NCBI RefSeq assembly: GCF_023897015.1
Contig: NZ_JAMHFY010000013.1
Coordinates: 62,001-126,000 of the forward strand
Direction: 5' to 3'
Origin: Desulfosporosinus nitroreducens
GTDB taxonomy: Bacteria > Bacillota > Desulfitobacteriia > Desulfitobacteriales > Desulfitobacteriaceae
Length of the DNA: 64,000 nucleotides
The notes below the pieces were generated by a model. That model did not search any database. It had not been told where the DNA came from and worked only from the letters and a program-made list of their open reading frames with translations. Below, piece after piece: positions 48,778-59,230 of the stretch. The number at the start of each line of letters is the position of its first letter. The stretch's first letter is position 1. Made by a program: the position numbers and the translations under genes.

Positions 48778-48834
48778 GAGAGCATAAATAGTAAAGAAAT
48801 AGGAATTATAAATAGAATAAAAAAATAAGTCATT

Positions 48835-48860
48835 AAGAAAGGGATACCCCTTTCTTTTTT
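48835..48860 (+). terminator. Intrinsic terminator between the M20 gene and argC
   Basis: AAGAAAGGG (48835-48843) pairs with CCCTTTCTT (48848-48856), loop ATAC, with T residues after it. It isolates the argC operon from upstream transcription. Confidence 0.85.
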
Positions 48861-48871
48861 ACGATAATGGT

Positions 48872-48905
48872 TGAATGTTTATGCAAGTATATGTATAATT
48901 ATTAA
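48872..48905 (+). promoter_or_regulatory. Paired ARG-box-like operator upstream of argC
   Basis: TGAATGTTTATGCA (48872-48885) fits the ArgR/AhrC pattern TGAAT-N4-AT-N-CA. After a 6-nt gap comes TGTATAATTATTAA (48892-48905), a partial second box. The geometry is identical to the argF operator at 61585-61618. The operator ends 30 nt before the argC ATG. Confidence 0.65.
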
Positions 48906-48935
48906 AAAGAAATGATTAGAGAGGGTGTTCAAGAT

Positions 48936-49961
48936 ATGAAAGTCGGTATTCTTGGCGCTACAGGATACGCAGGACAGGAATTGGTGCGGCTATTACATCG
49001 CCATGAAGAGGTGAAAGAATTATATCTGGGCTCGTCCAGTGTAGCAGGAGAGGATTATGAAACAGTCTACCCACATTGGCTAGGTCAAAATATAGGGATC
49101 TTGCAAGACGAAAACATACCTGACATGGATGTTCTCTTTTGTGCTCTTCCTCATGGGTTGACGGCAGAAAGAACAGGCGCATTCTTGGCGCGCGGAATTA
49201 AGGTAATTGATCTGGGTGCCGATTTTCGTTTAAATTCAACGGAGATTTACGAGGAATGGTACAAAATAAAACATCCAGCTTCAGAGTTACTCAAAGACGC
49301 AGTATATGGATTACCAGAGCTTTATCGTGAGAAAATTCAGGGACAATCTTTAATTGCCAATCCAGGTTGCTATCCAACGGCAACTTTGCTGGCGCTCGTT
49401 CCCTTGCTGCGTAAGCAATTACTTCAAACAGGCTATTTGATCATTGATGCCAAGTCCGGTGTATCGGGAGCAGGACGAGGGGTATCGTTAGGTACGCACT
49501 ATGGCGAGGTAAACGAGAACTTTAAAGCGTACGGGGTTGCAAGCCATCGTCATACGCCAGAAATAGAACAAGAGCTGTCTCGCGCTGCAGGGTTGCCTCT
49601 AACTGTCAACTTTACGCCACATTTGGTCCCTATGACGCGCGGGATGCTGGTGACAATTTATGCTAAAGTATCAGAGGGGGTTCAAGAAGAAGACCTGCGA
49701 AGCTGTTGGTTAGACCAGTATAAGGAAGAGGAATTTATTCATCTTTTGCCGCCGGGGACTTGGCCCCAGACAAAATTCTCCAGTGGGAGCAACCATGCTT
49801 TTTTACAATTGACGTTAGATAAAAGAACCGGGAATTCGGTCATTGTTACTACAATTGACAATCTATTAAAGGGTGCAGCAGGGCAGGCTGTTCAGAATAT
49901 GAATCTCGCTATGGGTTGGCCCGAGGCGCAAGGGCTAAAGGCAACAGCACTATGGCCATAA
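48936..49961 (+). CDS. argC: N-acetyl-gamma-glutamyl-phosphate reductase
   Basis: Third step of arginine synthesis: NADPH-dependent reduction of N-acetylglutamyl phosphate. 341 residues from ATG 48936, 8 nt after AGAGAGGGTG. The nucleotide-binding GILGATGYAGQELVRLL opens the protein, the catalytic cysteine is in IANPGCYPTATLL, and the second domain has FTPHLVPMTRGML. First gene of argC-argJ-argB-argD-carA-carB, behind a likely ArgR operator. Confidence 0.96.
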   Translation: MKVGILGATGYAGQELVRLLHRHEEVKELYLGSSSVAGEDYETVYPHWLGQNIGILQDENIPDMDVLFCALPHGLTAERTGAFLARGIKVIDLGADFRLNSTEIYEEWYKIKHPASELLKDAVYGLPELYREKIQGQSLIANPGCYPTATLLALVPLLRKQLLQTGYLIIDAKSGVSGAGRGVSLGTHYGEVNENFKAYGVASHRHTPEIEQELSRAAGLPLTVNFTPHLVPMTRGMLVTIYAKVSEGVQEEDLRSCWLDQYKEEEFIHLLPPGTWPQTKFSSGSNHAFLQLTLDKRTGNSVIVTTIDNLLKGAAGQAVQNMNLAMGWPEAQGLKATALWP

Positions 49962-50036
49962 GACATCAAATTGGGGAACGGTTCTTAGCACAAGCAACGA
50001 TTTTTGATGGACTAAGTGAAGGAGCGTGTGAATTAA

Positions 50037-51296
50037 GTGGATAATTCTAAAAAGGCTTGGAAGTTAATTAACGGCGGTATAGCAGTCCCTAAAGGGTTTT
50101 ATGCAACTGGTGTCCAAGCGGGTATTAAATATAAGGATAAGTATGATGTAGCACTAATTTTTTCCGAGGTGCAAGCACAGGCAGCTGGAGTATACACTCG
50201 AAATTTAGTTAAAGCCCACCCGCTATATTTAACCCAACGCCATCTGGAAAACGGTCTGGCACGTGCTATTGTCATAAATAGCGGCAATGCCAATGCTTGT
50301 GTTGGCGAGTTTGGCGACCAAGCGGCATTTGCCATGGCTGAAGTAGCAGGCACGTTTTTGGCAGTACCGCCCGAGGATGTTCTGGTGGCTTCCACAGGCG
50401 TAATCGGGGTCGAAATGCCGCTTGATAAAGTCCTGAATGGTATTCGGGTGGCGAGCTCGTTGCTTCTTAATGATGTGGTCAAAGGAATTCGCGGTCAGAA
50501 GGAAGAGGCCGATGAAGGGGCGCATCGAGCAGCCCTGGCAATTATGACGACGGATACGCTGGTTAAGGAATATGCCTATGAGCTTTCCTGTTCACAGGGA
50601 GGCGTGATTCATCTGGGTGCGATCGCGAAAGGGTCTGGAATGATTCACCCTAATATGGGTACCATGTTAGGTTTCTTGACGACAGACGCGTTTCTTCCGT
50701 CAGAAGAGTTACAACGTATCCTGCGTGAAGCGGTGGAAGAAAGCTTTAATATGGTGACCGTCGATGGAGATACGAGTACTAATGATATGGTTGTCTTAAT
50801 GGCAAATGCGGCCTCTGGAATAACTCTGAGCGGGGAAGACCGAACCAATTTTGAAGAAATGGTTAAATCAATGTGCATCGAGCTGGCAAAAGATATTGCT
50901 AGGGATGGAGAAGGCGCTACTAAGTTAATGGAAGTATCAGTTTCTGGAGCTAAAACTAAAGAGGATGCTCGTAAAATTGCTCGGAGTATTTGTGGCTCCA
51001 GCTTGGTTAAAGCTGCACTCTTTGGAGAGGATGCGAACTGGGGGCGTATTTTGACCGCAGCAGGATATTCAGGAGCTGAGTTCAATCCCAACAAAGTCGA
51101 CGTCTTTTTAGGGAAATTAATCGTTGCTCAAGCGGGAAAAGGTGTCACTTTTTCGGAAGAAGAAGCTAAAGAGATTCTTGGCCGCAAAGAGGTTCATATA
51201 AGTTTAAATCTTCACAGCGGGGAAGAACAAGCAACTGCATGGGGGTGTGATCTGACCCATGAGTACGTCACGATCAATGGGAGTTATAGGACTTGA
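50037..51296 (+). CDS. argJ: Glutamate N-acetyltransferase / amino-acid acetyltransferase (ArgJ)
   Basis: Transfers acetyl from N-acetylornithine to glutamate, recycling acetyl groups; many ArgJ proteins also use acetyl-CoA. The precursor self-cleaves before a threonine, here T209 in NMGTMLGFLTTDAF. GVMAP-like N-terminus is GGIAVPKGFYATG; SGNANACVGEFGDQ and DGDTSTNDMV are conserved. GTG start at 50037; AAGGAG lies 12 nt upstream, a loose spacing. 419 residues. The presence of argJ implies the cyclic route. No argA-type gene is seen here. Confidence 0.94.
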   Translation: MDNSKKAWKLINGGIAVPKGFYATGVQAGIKYKDKYDVALIFSEVQAQAAGVYTRNLVKAHPLYLTQRHLENGLARAIVINSGNANACVGEFGDQAAFAMAEVAGTFLAVPPEDVLVASTGVIGVEMPLDKVLNGIRVASSLLLNDVVKGIRGQKEEADEGAHRAALAIMTTDTLVKEYAYELSCSQGGVIHLGAIAKGSGMIHPNMGTMLGFLTTDAFLPSEELQRILREAVEESFNMVTVDGDTSTNDMVVLMANAASGITLSGEDRTNFEEMVKSMCIELAKDIARDGEGATKLMEVSVSGAKTKEDARKIARSICGSSLVKAALFGEDANWGRILTAAGYSGAEFNPNKVDVFLGKLIVAQAGKGVTFSEEEAKEILGRKEVHISLNLHSGEEQATAWGCDLTHEYVTINGSYRT

Positions 51297-51408
51297 TCGT
51301 GAGGTTCATAAGCTGTGATTAAAACCGAAGACTGAGGATTGAGTTCTAAGGTTATAAAACTAAGATATTTAGCCAAGAAGTCAAGTGTTGAAATTGGAGG
51401 TAGGAGAG

Positions 51409-52305
51409 ATGACCCCGATGGAACAAGGATTAGGGAAAGCACGGGTATTGGTGGAGGCCCTTCCGTATATCCAGAAATTTGCAGGAAAGACCGTCGTGAT
51501 TAAGTATGGCGGACACGCCATGGTTGATCCAGTTCTAAAAGAATCGGTCATGTTAGATATTCTTCTTTTGCATTCCGTAGGAATTCGTCCGGTGCTCGTT
51601 CATGGCGGTGGACCAGAGATTAACTCTATGTTGAAGAAGGTCGGAATAGAAAGTCAATTTATACAGGGTTTGAGAGTCACGGACGCTCAAACTATGGAGA
51701 TCGCTCAAATGGTCTTATTAGGGAAGTTGAATACTGAAATGGTTTCTCTCCTCAATCGCTTTGGAGGGAAAGGTGTTGGATTATCAGGGAAGGATGCTAA
51801 GTTGCTAATGGCTGTTAAGAAGCCGATGCAGATGCCAAATAGTCTAGGGAAAATGGAAGATGTTGATCTAGGGCTTGTGGGAGAAATCCAAACTGTTACT
51901 CCCGATATATTGAACACGTTATTGGGACAGGGATATATTCCCGTTATCTCTCCGGTTGCCAGCGGCGAAGAAGGGGAAACTTACAATGTCAATGCTGATA
52001 CAGCTGCGGGGAAAATAGCTGAGGCTCTAAAGGCAGATAAGTTGCTTCTTTTAACAGATGTACGAGGAATACTGAGTGATGTTTCCGATCCTGGATCACT
52101 TATTTCTACGATTTCTGGAGGGGAAGTCGCTACCCTCAAGAAACAAGGAGTATTAAGCGGTGGAATGTTGCCTAAGGTAGAATGTGCAGTCTCTGCCTTA
52201 GATGCCGGGGTTGGCAGTGTGCATATCCTTGATGGACGACTAAGCCATGCAATTCTACTGGAATTATTTACAGATGGCGGGATTGGCACAATGTTTACCC
52301 AATAA
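51409..52305 (+). CDS. argB: N-acetylglutamate kinase
   Basis: Phosphorylates N-acetylglutamate with ATP; commonly the arginine-feedback point. 298 residues from ATG 51409, 8 nt after GGAGG; the open frame from 51385 precedes the ribosome site. The ATP-binding KYGGHAM and [11 protein letters not shown] loops and the [16 protein letters not shown] region are conserved. The N-terminal helix [20 protein letters not shown] is like the extension of arginine-sensitive hexameric kinases, so feedback inhibition is plausible. Confidence 0.95.
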   Translation: MTPMEQGLGKARVLVEALPYIQKFAGKTVVIKYGGHAMVDPVLKESVMLDILLLHSVGIRPVLVHGGGPEINSMLKKVGIESQFIQGLRVTDAQTMEIAQMVLLGKLNTEMVSLLNRFGGKGVGLSGKDAKLLMAVKKPMQMPNSLGKMEDVDLGLVGEIQTVTPDILNTLLGQGYIPVISPVASGEEGETYNVNADTAAGKIAEALKADKLLLLTDVRGILSDVSDPGSLISTISGGEVATLKKQGVLSGGMLPKVECAVSALDAGVGSVHILDGRLSHAILLELFTDGGIGTMFTQ

Positions 52306-52379
52306 TTAAGCGCCACTAGACTCTTCAGTATAATTAGAGATAAGTGGAGGTAAGTCCCTGGATAAGTTCAGCTAAACTC

Positions 52380-52400
52380 CAGTGGAGTGGGACTCCACTG
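52380..52400 (+). promoter_or_regulatory. Hairpin in the argB-argD gap
   Basis: CAGTGGAGT (52380-52388) pairs with ACTCCACTG (52392-52400), loop GGG. ACTGAAG at its 3' end can alternatively pair with CTTCAGT at 52323-52329. No T-tract. Possibly an attenuation or RNA-processing site. Confidence 0.35.
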
Positions 52401-52442
52401 AAGTAAGTTTCCTATATTTGATAGATAGGGGGATGAAATGAA

Positions 52443-53648
52443 ATGTTAGAAGGCTTAACAAGCGAAGCGATTATTGAGCGCGGGAGAAATGTGGTGATGA
52501 ATACCTATGGACGATTGCCTATGACGATGGTCAAAGGGGACGGGGCATGGGTTTGGGATTCTGACGGAAAGCAATATTTAGATTTCGTGACGGGACTCGC
52601 AGTTAATTCTTTGGGACATAACCATCCTGCGATTGTCCGTGCTATTCAGGAACAGGCTAAAGAAATTCTGCACACCTCAAACATCTACTGGATACCGAAT
52701 CAAGTTGCTCTCGCTGAGCGCTTGGTGAAGCATTCCTTTGCGGATAAAGTGTTCTTTTGCAACAGTGGTGCAGAAGCTAATGAAGCAGCCTTCAAGCTCG
52801 CTCGTAAGTACGCCAGGAAGAATTATGGTGAGCATAAATATGAGGTGATTTCGCTTGAAAACTCATTTCATGGGCGAACCTTAGCCACCCTTACACTAAC
52901 TGGACAGACAAAATATCAGGAAGGGTTTGATCCACTTCCTGTCGGCGTGACTTACGCTGCCCTAAATGATATTGAGGGTCTAAGAGCAAAGATTGGTGAC
53001 AATACGGCAGCAGTCTTTATCGAACCCATTCAAGGAGAGGGAGGGGTAATCCCTGCTTCGATAGAGTTTCTCCAGGCAGCGCGTGAGCTATGTGACCAAC
53101 ATGGAGCTTTGTTGATTTTTGATGAGGTGCAGTGCGGAGTTGGCCGGACTGGAAAGCTCTTTGCCTATGAGTCGAGCGGTGTGGTCCCAGATATCATGAC
53201 TTTAGCAAAAGCTTTGGGCGGAGGAGTGCCGATTGGAGCAATGCTAGCCACAGATAAAGCTGCCAAAGCTTTTCAGCCGGGAGATCATGCATCAACCTTT
53301 GGAGGAAATCCTCTAGCCACTGCGGCAGGGTGTGCTGTTTTAGATGTAATGCTTGCAGACGGATTTTTTGAGGGAGTTCAAGAGCGCGCAGCATATTTCC
53401 AACAAGGACTAGAGCGCTTAGCACAGAAATATCAGACGGGCGGTCCCGTCCGAGGACAAGGATTTATTGTGGGGTGGCCCGTCTCTAAGTTGGGTCCCGA
53501 GATAGTCGAGGCCTGCTTGAAAAATGGACTTCTGATCAACTGTGTTGGAGGAAAGATCTTACGATTCCTCCCCCCACTTACTGTTGAGAAGCAAGAAATG
53601 GATAAAGCTTTTGGAATTTTGGACGAAATCCTTTCGAAGATTTGGTGA
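52443..53648 (+). CDS. argD: Acetylornithine aminotransferase
   Basis: PLP enzyme of class III that makes N-acetylornithine from the semialdehyde and glutamate. 401 residues. NSGAEANEAAFKLARKY binds phosphate of PLP, LIFDEVQCGVGRTGKLFAYE holds the cofactor-contacting Asp, and the Schiff-base lysine is in MTLAKALGGGVPIGAM. HASTFGGNPLA is typical. GATAGGGGGATG precedes the ATG. May also act in lysine synthesis (DapC). Confidence 0.95.
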   Translation: MLEGLTSEAIIERGRNVVMNTYGRLPMTMVKGDGAWVWDSDGKQYLDFVTGLAVNSLGHNHPAIVRAIQEQAKEILHTSNIYWIPNQVALAERLVKHSFADKVFFCNSGAEANEAAFKLARKYARKNYGEHKYEVISLENSFHGRTLATLTLTGQTKYQEGFDPLPVGVTYAALNDIEGLRAKIGDNTAAVFIEPIQGEGGVIPASIEFLQAARELCDQHGALLIFDEVQCGVGRTGKLFAYESSGVVPDIMTLAKALGGGVPIGAMLATDKAAKAFQPGDHASTFGGNPLATAAGCAVLDVMLADGFFEGVQERAAYFQQGLERLAQKYQTGGPVRGQGFIVGWPVSKLGPEIVEACLKNGLLINCVGGKILRFLPPLTVEKQEMDKAFGILDEILSKIW

Positions 53649-53651
53649 TCC

Positions 53652-53670
53652 AGAAGTCGGAGGTCAGAAG
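53652..53670. repeat. Short repeat related to 25206-25227
   Basis: AGAAGTCGGAGGTCAGAAG just after argD shares GTCGGAGG and GGTCAGA units with the complement of the run in the rpsJ leader. Confidence 0.4.
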
Positions 53671-53694
53671 CCAGAGAATCAAAGGACACGTGAG

Positions 53695-53754
53695 CTTATG
53701 TAAGCATAAGTGCAACTAAGGCAATCGCCTGCGCCTTGACGCTAGCCAAGTTTT
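53695..53754. repeat. Intergenic palindromic segment before carA
   Basis: CTTATG/CATAAG (53695-53710) forms a hairpin, AAGGC/GCCT pairs follow, and CGCTAGCCAAGTTTT (53740-53754) matches 9563-9577 at 14 of 15 positions. Likely member of a dispersed non-coding repeat family. Confidence 0.45.
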
Positions 53755-53775
53755 CTATATCCGAGGAGGGATGGA

Positions 53776-54876
53776 ATGAAAGCAGCACTCATACTTGAAA
53801 CTGGGAAAATTTTATTAGGGGAGTCTTTTGGGGCGACGGGAGAGGCTTTTGGAGAAGTCGTCTTTAACACTGGCATGACCGGTTATCAAGAGGTGTTAAC
53901 CGATCCATCATATGCTGGACAAATGGTGTGTATGACGTATCCACTCATCGGGAACTACGGGATCAACAAAGTGGATGACCAATCGGATAAACCACAGGTC
54001 CAAGGGTTCATTGTAAAAGAGGCCGCGCGTAATCCCAGTCATTGGCAGATGGAAAAGAATCTTTCCAGGACCTTGGCGCAATCCGGAGTTGTAGGAATAA
54101 AGGGGATAGATACCCGTGCCTTAACGCGGATTATTCGAGAGCATGGCGTATTGCGCGGTGTTATTACCACCGAGGCAGAGGGATTAAATGAATGGGCCCC
54201 CCGCTTGAAAACGTGGTCTGTTCCAACCGATGTTGTGGCTAGGGTCAGTACTCCGAAGCAATACACCTTACCAGCTGTCGGAACCGAGAAGGAATTATTT
54301 CATGTCGTAGTCATGGATTTTGGGATTAAGAAGAATATTTTGCAGGCGATGCAAGAAAACGGGTTTCGTCTGACAGTTGTTCCGCATACAACCCCTACAG
54401 AGCAGATCCTTAATCTCCAACCAGATGGAGTCTTTCTTTCCAATGGACCAGGGGACCCTAAGGAGGTCATAACGGGGATAGAAACGATTCGAGGGCTGAT
54501 GGGCAAACGCCCTATCTTTGGGATTTGCCTGGGACATCAACTTTTATCCCTCGCTTTAGGGGGAGACACCTATAAGATGAAGTTTGGGCATCGGGGCGGA
54601 AATCAACCCGTACAAGATCTAGAGTCCAAACGAGTGACGATTACTTCGCAAAATCATGGCTATGCCATCTCGGAGGAAAGTTTGGGACAGACTCCTCTTT
54701 ACGTAACCCATCGTAATCTAAATGATCAAAGTGTGGAAGGCGTCAAGCATCGGGATTTACCTGTTTTTTCGGTTCAATATCATCCGGAAGCAGGGCCTGG
54801 ACCGAGTGAATCCCTTTATCTTTTTGATGAGTTTGCGCGATTAATGCAGGAATGGAGGGCTGGTTATGCCTCTTAA
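53776..54876 (+). CDS. carA: Carbamoyl-phosphate synthase small subunit
   Basis: Glutamine amidotransferase subunit that feeds ammonia to CarB. 366 residues. N-terminal CPSase small domain (residues 1-150: [14 protein letters not shown]-like [17 protein letters not shown]), then a class I amidotransferase domain with nucleophile C251 in [12 protein letters not shown] and the His-Glu of [19 protein letters not shown] precedes the ATG. It overlaps carB by 11 nt. Product serves both arginine and pyrimidine synthesis. Confidence 0.96.
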   Translation: MKAALILETGKILLGESFGATGEAFGEVVFNTGMTGYQEVLTDPSYAGQMVCMTYPLIGNYGINKVDDQSDKPQVQGFIVKEAARNPSHWQMEKNLSRTLAQSGVVGIKGIDTRALTRIIREHGVLRGVITTEAEGLNEWAPRLKTWSVPTDVVARVSTPKQYTLPAVGTEKELFHVVVMDFGIKKNILQAMQENGFRLTVVPHTTPTEQILNLQPDGVFLSNGPGDPKEVITGIETIRGLMGKRPIFGICLGHQLLSLALGGDTYKMKFGHRGGNQPVQDLESKRVTITSQNHGYAISEESLGQTPLYVTHRNLNDQSVEGVKHRDLPVFSVQYHPEAGPGPSESLYLFDEFARLMQEWRAGYAS

Positions 54877-57800
54877 TCCGTCGTGGAAGAAGGTCCTTGT
54901 CATTGGGTCTGGGCCGATAGTGATTGGGCAAGCCGCAGAATTTGATTATGCAGGGACCCAAGCGTGCAGAGCTCTTCGTGAGGTAGGGGTGGAAGTAGTA
55001 CTGGTTAACAGTAATCCAGCAACCATCATGACGGATGTGCAAACAGCAGATATTACCTATATCGAACCCCTGTTACCAGAAATTTTGGAACGGATTATCA
55101 GCAAAGAACGCCCAGATGCTTTACTCCCTACATTAGGTGGTCAAACCGGTCTGAACCTAGCTATGGAATTGGAGCGCGGCGGGCTTTTAAAACATTATAA
55201 CGTGGACCTCATAGGCTGTGACTCGGAAACCATTTACAAAGCAGAAGATCGAGATGCATTCAAGGAAACAATGCTCACGATGGGAGAACCGGTGGCTGAA
55301 AGTGTAATTGTAACGACCCTGGAAGAAGGGGAGGAGTTCGCTAGTAAGCAAGGTTTTCCACTGATTGTCCGCCCAGCTTATACTCTTGGAGGAACAGGCG
55401 GCGGGATTGTCAAAAACGCCAAACAATTGGAGGAAATTTTGCAGAAAGGTCTGCAAGCCAGCCCCATTGGGCAATGCCTTGTTGAGCGGAGTGTGGCCGG
55501 CTGGAAGGAAATTGAGTATGAAGTCATGCGAGACGCGGCAGATAACTGTATTACGATTTGCAATATGGAAAATATCGACCCGGTAGGGATACACACTGGG
55601 GACAGTATCGTAGTTGCCCCGTCGCAAACCTTAAGTGATGTTGAGTATCAGATGTTGCGTGCCTCATCTTTAAAGATTATTCGGGCTCTGGGAGTTAACG
55701 GAGGGTGTAATGTTCAATTTGCCTTGAATCCGCTAAATAAAGAGTATGTTGTTATTGAAGTAAATCCTCGGGTCAGTCGCTCAAGCGCACTCGCCTCTAA
55801 AGCGACCGGATATCCGATAGCCAAGATGGCTGCTCTTTTGTCCGTCGGCTTTACCCTTCCAGAATTGAAGAACCCTGTGACAGGGCACACCAGTGCTTGT
55901 TTTGAGCCGGCCCTTGACTATGTGGTAGTTAAATTCCCCAGATGGCCTTTCGATAAATTTCCTGCCGCTGATCATCGTCTGGGTACGCAAATGAAAGCGA
56001 CCGGAGAGGTGATGGCGATGGAGCGGACGTTGGAAGCGGCCCTCCTAAAAGCGACTCGATCTTTGGAAGTTGGTACTGTTGGTCTTCGGATTAAGGCTTC
56101 CGGGGGCTGGACAGAGATGGAGATTGAAGACAAACTTACTACGGCAGATCATGAACGTTTTTTTGCGATTCCCGAAGCGTTTCGCCGAGATTGGACTATA
56201 CTTGAAGTACAGATGCTCACCCAGATTGATCCCTTCTATTTGCATAAAATTAAAGAACTCGTTTTACTGGAACAGCGCATACAAAATGAACCATTAACCA
56301 CTGAGTTACTGCGCCAGGCAAAGGTTCTAGGGTTCTCTGATTTAGCGATTGCCAAGCTTACGGGACGCTCGGAAGAGACAGTTCGTGCCATGCGTATGGA
56401 CTGCAGGATTATTCCGGTTTATAAAACCGTTGATACGTGTGCAGCAGAGTTTGCTTCGGCAACCCCTTATTACTATTCCAGCTATGAGGAAGAGGATGAG
56501 GGCAAGGTAAGTACTGGTCCAAAAGTAGTAGTTTTAGGTTCAGGCCCTATTCGAATTGGGCAAGGAATTGAGTTTGATTATTGCTCTGTACATGCGCTTA
56601 CAGCTTTGCAAGAAGCAGGTGTAGAAGCCATTATGATCAATAATAATCCAGAAACGGTATCCACAGATTTTGATATCGCAGATAAACTATACTTTGAGCC
56701 GTTGACCATTGAAGACGTGCTTCATGTCTTGAATAAAGAAAAAGCGGATGGAGTCTTAGTCCAATTTGGAGGACAGACGGCCATAAATTTAGCGGGCCGC
56801 CTGAAGCTTGCCGGCGTTCAAGTATTAGGAACTCCGGTTGATGCGATTGATATGGCTGAGGATCGAGAACGTTTTGCTGAGTTATTAAGTCGTCTAGGAA
56901 TCCCTCAATCTGAAGGACGAAGTGTTACTTCAGTTGATCAGGCCAAGAAAATTTCTGAGGAGCTTGAATTTCCAGTGATCGTCCGCCCATCCTATGTGAT
57001 CGGAGGTCGCGCCATGCAAGTGGTAGAGAACTTAGGTCAACTGCAAGATTATTTAAGGCGCGCGATCAACCTGTCTCAAGAACATCCAATCTTGGTGGAT
57101 CGGTATTTGGACGGAAAAGAAGTCGAAGTTGATGCAGTTTCAGACGGAGAGACAACTGTAATAGCAGGCATCATGGAGCATATCGAACGCGCCGGCGTCC
57201 ACTCGGGGGACAGTCTGGCAGTTTATCCACCCCAGAGTTTAACTCCCGCTGAAATTGAACAAATTGAGGACTTCACCTGTCGTCTGGCAGAAGGAATTGG
57301 GATTAGGGGACTTATCAATATTCAATTTGTTGTCGTGCGAGGTAAAGTGTATGTTTTAGAAGTGAACCCTCGTGCAAGCCGTACAGTGCCGATTCTTTCT
57401 AAAGTCACTGGGATTCCCTTAGTCAACTTGGCGGTTCAAGTTGCCCTTGGCAAAACCTTAAAGGGAATGGGCTATGCTCATGGTCTTGCTCCAGAAGTAC
57501 CGTTCGTCGTGGTAAAGGCCCCCGTCTTTTCCTTCGAGAAGTTGACTAAGGTCGAAACCTCCTTGGGACCTGAAATGAAATCAACGGGTGAGGTCTTAGG
57601 GATGGACACACAATTTGGGCATGCGTTGGCAAAAGCCTTTGCGGCCTCCCGTATTCCGTTGCCTAATGATGGGAATATTTTAGTATCCGTAGCAGAAACG
57701 GATCGTCCAGAAGCTATTACTCTGGCTCGACAGTTGGCTCAGTTAGGGTTCGGCGTCAAAGGAACCGGAGACACTGCCAAGGCTTTGGCCCTGTGCGGGG

Positions 57801-58060
57801 TAGAAGTCGAAGTTGTAAGTGAAGAAAGCGAAGCCCTTCAAGAAGCCATCAGGCAACGAGAATTCTCCTTCATCCTCAGTACGTCCACTAAAGGAACCCC
57901 GGAGAGAACGGGTTATCTGTTGAGGCGGTTAGCGGCTGAACACGGGGTGCCCTGTTTCTCGTCAATGGATACGGCGAAAGCGGTTGTACGAGCGTTTCAA
58001 GAGATACGGAGTAATACCGCTCCTCAGGTGCTTTCTTTACAGGAGTATTTGGTTATGTAG
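54866..58060 (+). CDS. carB: Carbamoyl-phosphate synthase large subunit
   Basis: Makes carbamoyl phosphate from bicarbonate, ammonia and two ATP. 1064 residues with the internal duplication: two ATP-grasp halves, each beginning [19 protein letters not shown] (residue about 10) and [18 protein letters not shown] (about 555). Both have the EVNPR metal-binding phrase ([14 protein letters not shown] and [14 protein letters not shown]). The final about 130 residues form the MGS-like regulatory domain. Location among arg genes suggests an arginine-linked enzyme. The ATG is inside carA with GGAGGGC upstream. Confidence 0.97.
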   Translation: MPLNPSWKKVLVIGSGPIVIGQAAEFDYAGTQACRALREVGVEVVLVNSNPATIMTDVQTADITYIEPLLPEILERIISKERPDALLPTLGGQTGLNLAMELERGGLLKHYNVDLIGCDSETIYKAEDRDAFKETMLTMGEPVAESVIVTTLEEGEEFASKQGFPLIVRPAYTLGGTGGGIVKNAKQLEEILQKGLQASPIGQCLVERSVAGWKEIEYEVMRDAADNCITICNMENIDPVGIHTGDSIVVAPSQTLSDVEYQMLRASSLKIIRALGVNGGCNVQFALNPLNKEYVVIEVNPRVSRSSALASKATGYPIAKMAALLSVGFTLPELKNPVTGHTSACFEPALDYVVVKFPRWPFDKFPAADHRLGTQMKATGEVMAMERTLEAALLKATRSLEVGTVGLRIKASGGWTEMEIEDKLTTADHERFFAIPEAFRRDWTILEVQMLTQIDPFYLHKIKELVLLEQRIQNEPLTTELLRQAKVLGFSDLAIAKLTGRSEETVRAMRMDCRIIPVYKTVDTCAAEFASATPYYYSSYEEEDEGKVSTGPKVVVLGSGPIRIGQGIEFDYCSVHALTALQEAGVEAIMINNNPETVSTDFDIADKLYFEPLTIEDVLHVLNKEKADGVLVQFGGQTAINLAGRLKLAGVQVLGTPVDAIDMAEDRERFAELLSRLGIPQSEGRSVTSVDQAKKISEELEFPVIVRPSYVIGGRAMQVVENLGQLQDYLRRAINLSQEHPILVDRYLDGKEVEVDAVSDGETTVIAGIMEHIERAGVHSGDSLAVYPPQSLTPAEIEQIEDFTCRLAEGIGIRGLINIQFVVVRGKVYVLEVNPRASRTVPILSKVTGIPLVNLAVQVALGKTLKGMGYAHGLAPEVPFVVVKAPVFSFEKLTKVETSLGPEMKSTGEVLGMDTQFGHALAKAFAASRIPLPNDGNILVSVAETDRPEAITLARQLAQLGFGVKGTGDTAKALALCGVEVEVVSEESEALQEAIRQREFSFILSTSTKGTPERTGYLLRRLAAEHGVPCFSSMDTAKAVVRAFQEIRSNTAPQVLSLQEYLVM

Positions 58061-58138
58061 GGGAAATATAGTTAATGGATACAAGAGGCTTTAAGCTCGC
58101 CGTATTATCATTTTAATTGAGGACATCATCTAAGATAA

Positions 58139-58175
58139 AAGGGCCGTAACAAAACTTGATTTTGTTACGGCTCTT
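58139..58175. terminator. 16-bp hairpin after carB
   Basis: 58139-58154 pairs with 58160-58175 (one G-T pair), loop CTTGA. Only a short T stretch follows, so it may act as a stabilising 3' end or a bidirectional terminator. The rest of 58061-58312 shows only an unclear upstream region for the next gene. Confidence 0.6.
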
Positions 58176-58312
58176 ACAGTTGTGGTGCCATGTTTTTTCT
58201 ATTAAATCACAACCAGAATTAAACAATTTACAAACGCCGAAAAAAATACTATAATCAATATGCCCCCTTACCTAATGGGGATATCTAAAAGTAAAACGAA
58301 TGGAGTATTTAT

Positions 58313-58909
58313 ATGAAACAAATTTGGATGAAATATTCATACTTATTCACTCTCTCATTTTTTATCTTAGGCTTTTTTAATATAGTCTTCGCCTGGATCG
58401 GTTTTTTCTGTCTTATTATGCCGTTTGCTTTTGTAATCAAAGACAATAAAAGAACCTGGTGCCAAAGCTACTGTCCAAGATCGAATCTCTTTACCAGGCT
58501 GTTCGCAAGAATCGGAGTGAAGCGCACGGCTCCAAAGTGGCTGGTCAATGGCACAGGAAAACGAGTTATGCTGACTTATTTTTTAATTAATTTCTTGATG
58601 ATAGTTCTTTCAACCTTAATGGTATTTATGGATAAAAGAGATCCTCTGGAAACAATAAGATTCTTAATAGCTTTTCAACTTCCTTGGAATATGCCTAACC
58701 TTTTAGATGTTGGTGTCATGCCAGATTGGGTGGTACATTTGGGATTCAGGGTTTATTCCATGATGTTAACAACAACAATTATCGGCCTCTTGATAAGTCA
58801 TATATATAAGGCCAGAACTTGGTGTGCGATATGTCCCATGGGTACTTTATCTAGCATGGCTTTAAGAAAGCACAATACTTTAGTAATTGACAACCATCTA
58901 GCAAAATAA
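58313..58909 (+). CDS. NapH/NosR-like iron-sulfur membrane protein
   Basis: 198 residues, hydrophobic, with about four transmembrane helices (about 9-28, 29-43, 85-106, 148-165). Two cysteine motifs follow helices on what should be the same membrane side: RTWCQSYCPR (C50, C54) and RTWCAICPMG (C171, C174). This repeated RTWC-x-CP pattern is like the conserved C-terminal cysteine motifs of NapH, NosR and related quinone-linked electron-transfer proteins. No separate 8-Fe ferredoxin domain is present. The ribosome site is weak. Stands alone between carB and khtU. Exact partner unknown. Confidence 0.7.
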   Translation: MKQIWMKYSYLFTLSFFILGFFNIVFAWIGFFCLIMPFAFVIKDNKRTWCQSYCPRSNLFTRLFARIGVKRTAPKWLVNGTGKRVMLTYFLINFLMIVLSTLMVFMDKRDPLETIRFLIAFQLPWNMPNLLDVGVMPDWVVHLGFRVYSMMLTTTIIGLLISHIYKARTWCAICPMGTLSSMALRKHNTLVIDNHLAK

Positions 58910-58917
58910 TTTTTTAA

Positions 58918-59230
58918 CCAATCGTGAGACTCCCACTTCAAGAGGGAGTGGGATCCTGTGCTCTGCTGCGGTGGAGGTAGAGTCCATCCTACGGCGCGAA
59001 TGTATTCGTCTATGGATATGCGCCTTCGGCATAAGTCTATCCTCAGCGCAATAGTATTTGTTACGGCCGTGCGCTTTCAGCGATAATCTCCACTGGAGAC
59101 TTACGTCTCCGAAGTCTCGATGTTTAACTTTCGTTGAACGTGTTTACTTCTTGGTAGTGTTCATCCTCCAGAGATAAGAAGGTTTTGTCGATTTGATTGA
59201 AGGTTCTAGTTTAAAAAATAATGAAGAGAA
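58918..59230. other. Hairpin-rich non-coding stretch (possible transposon-end remnant)
   Basis: No credible ORF. Visible stems: ACTCCC/GGGAGT (58930-58951), TATGC/GCATA near 59018-59034, and GGAGAC/GTCTCC (59094-59109). The first, with its following GTGGGAT, resembles the 3' end hairpins of IS200/IS605-type elements, but no transposase or TnpB remains, so this is a weak inference. Confidence 0.35.
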
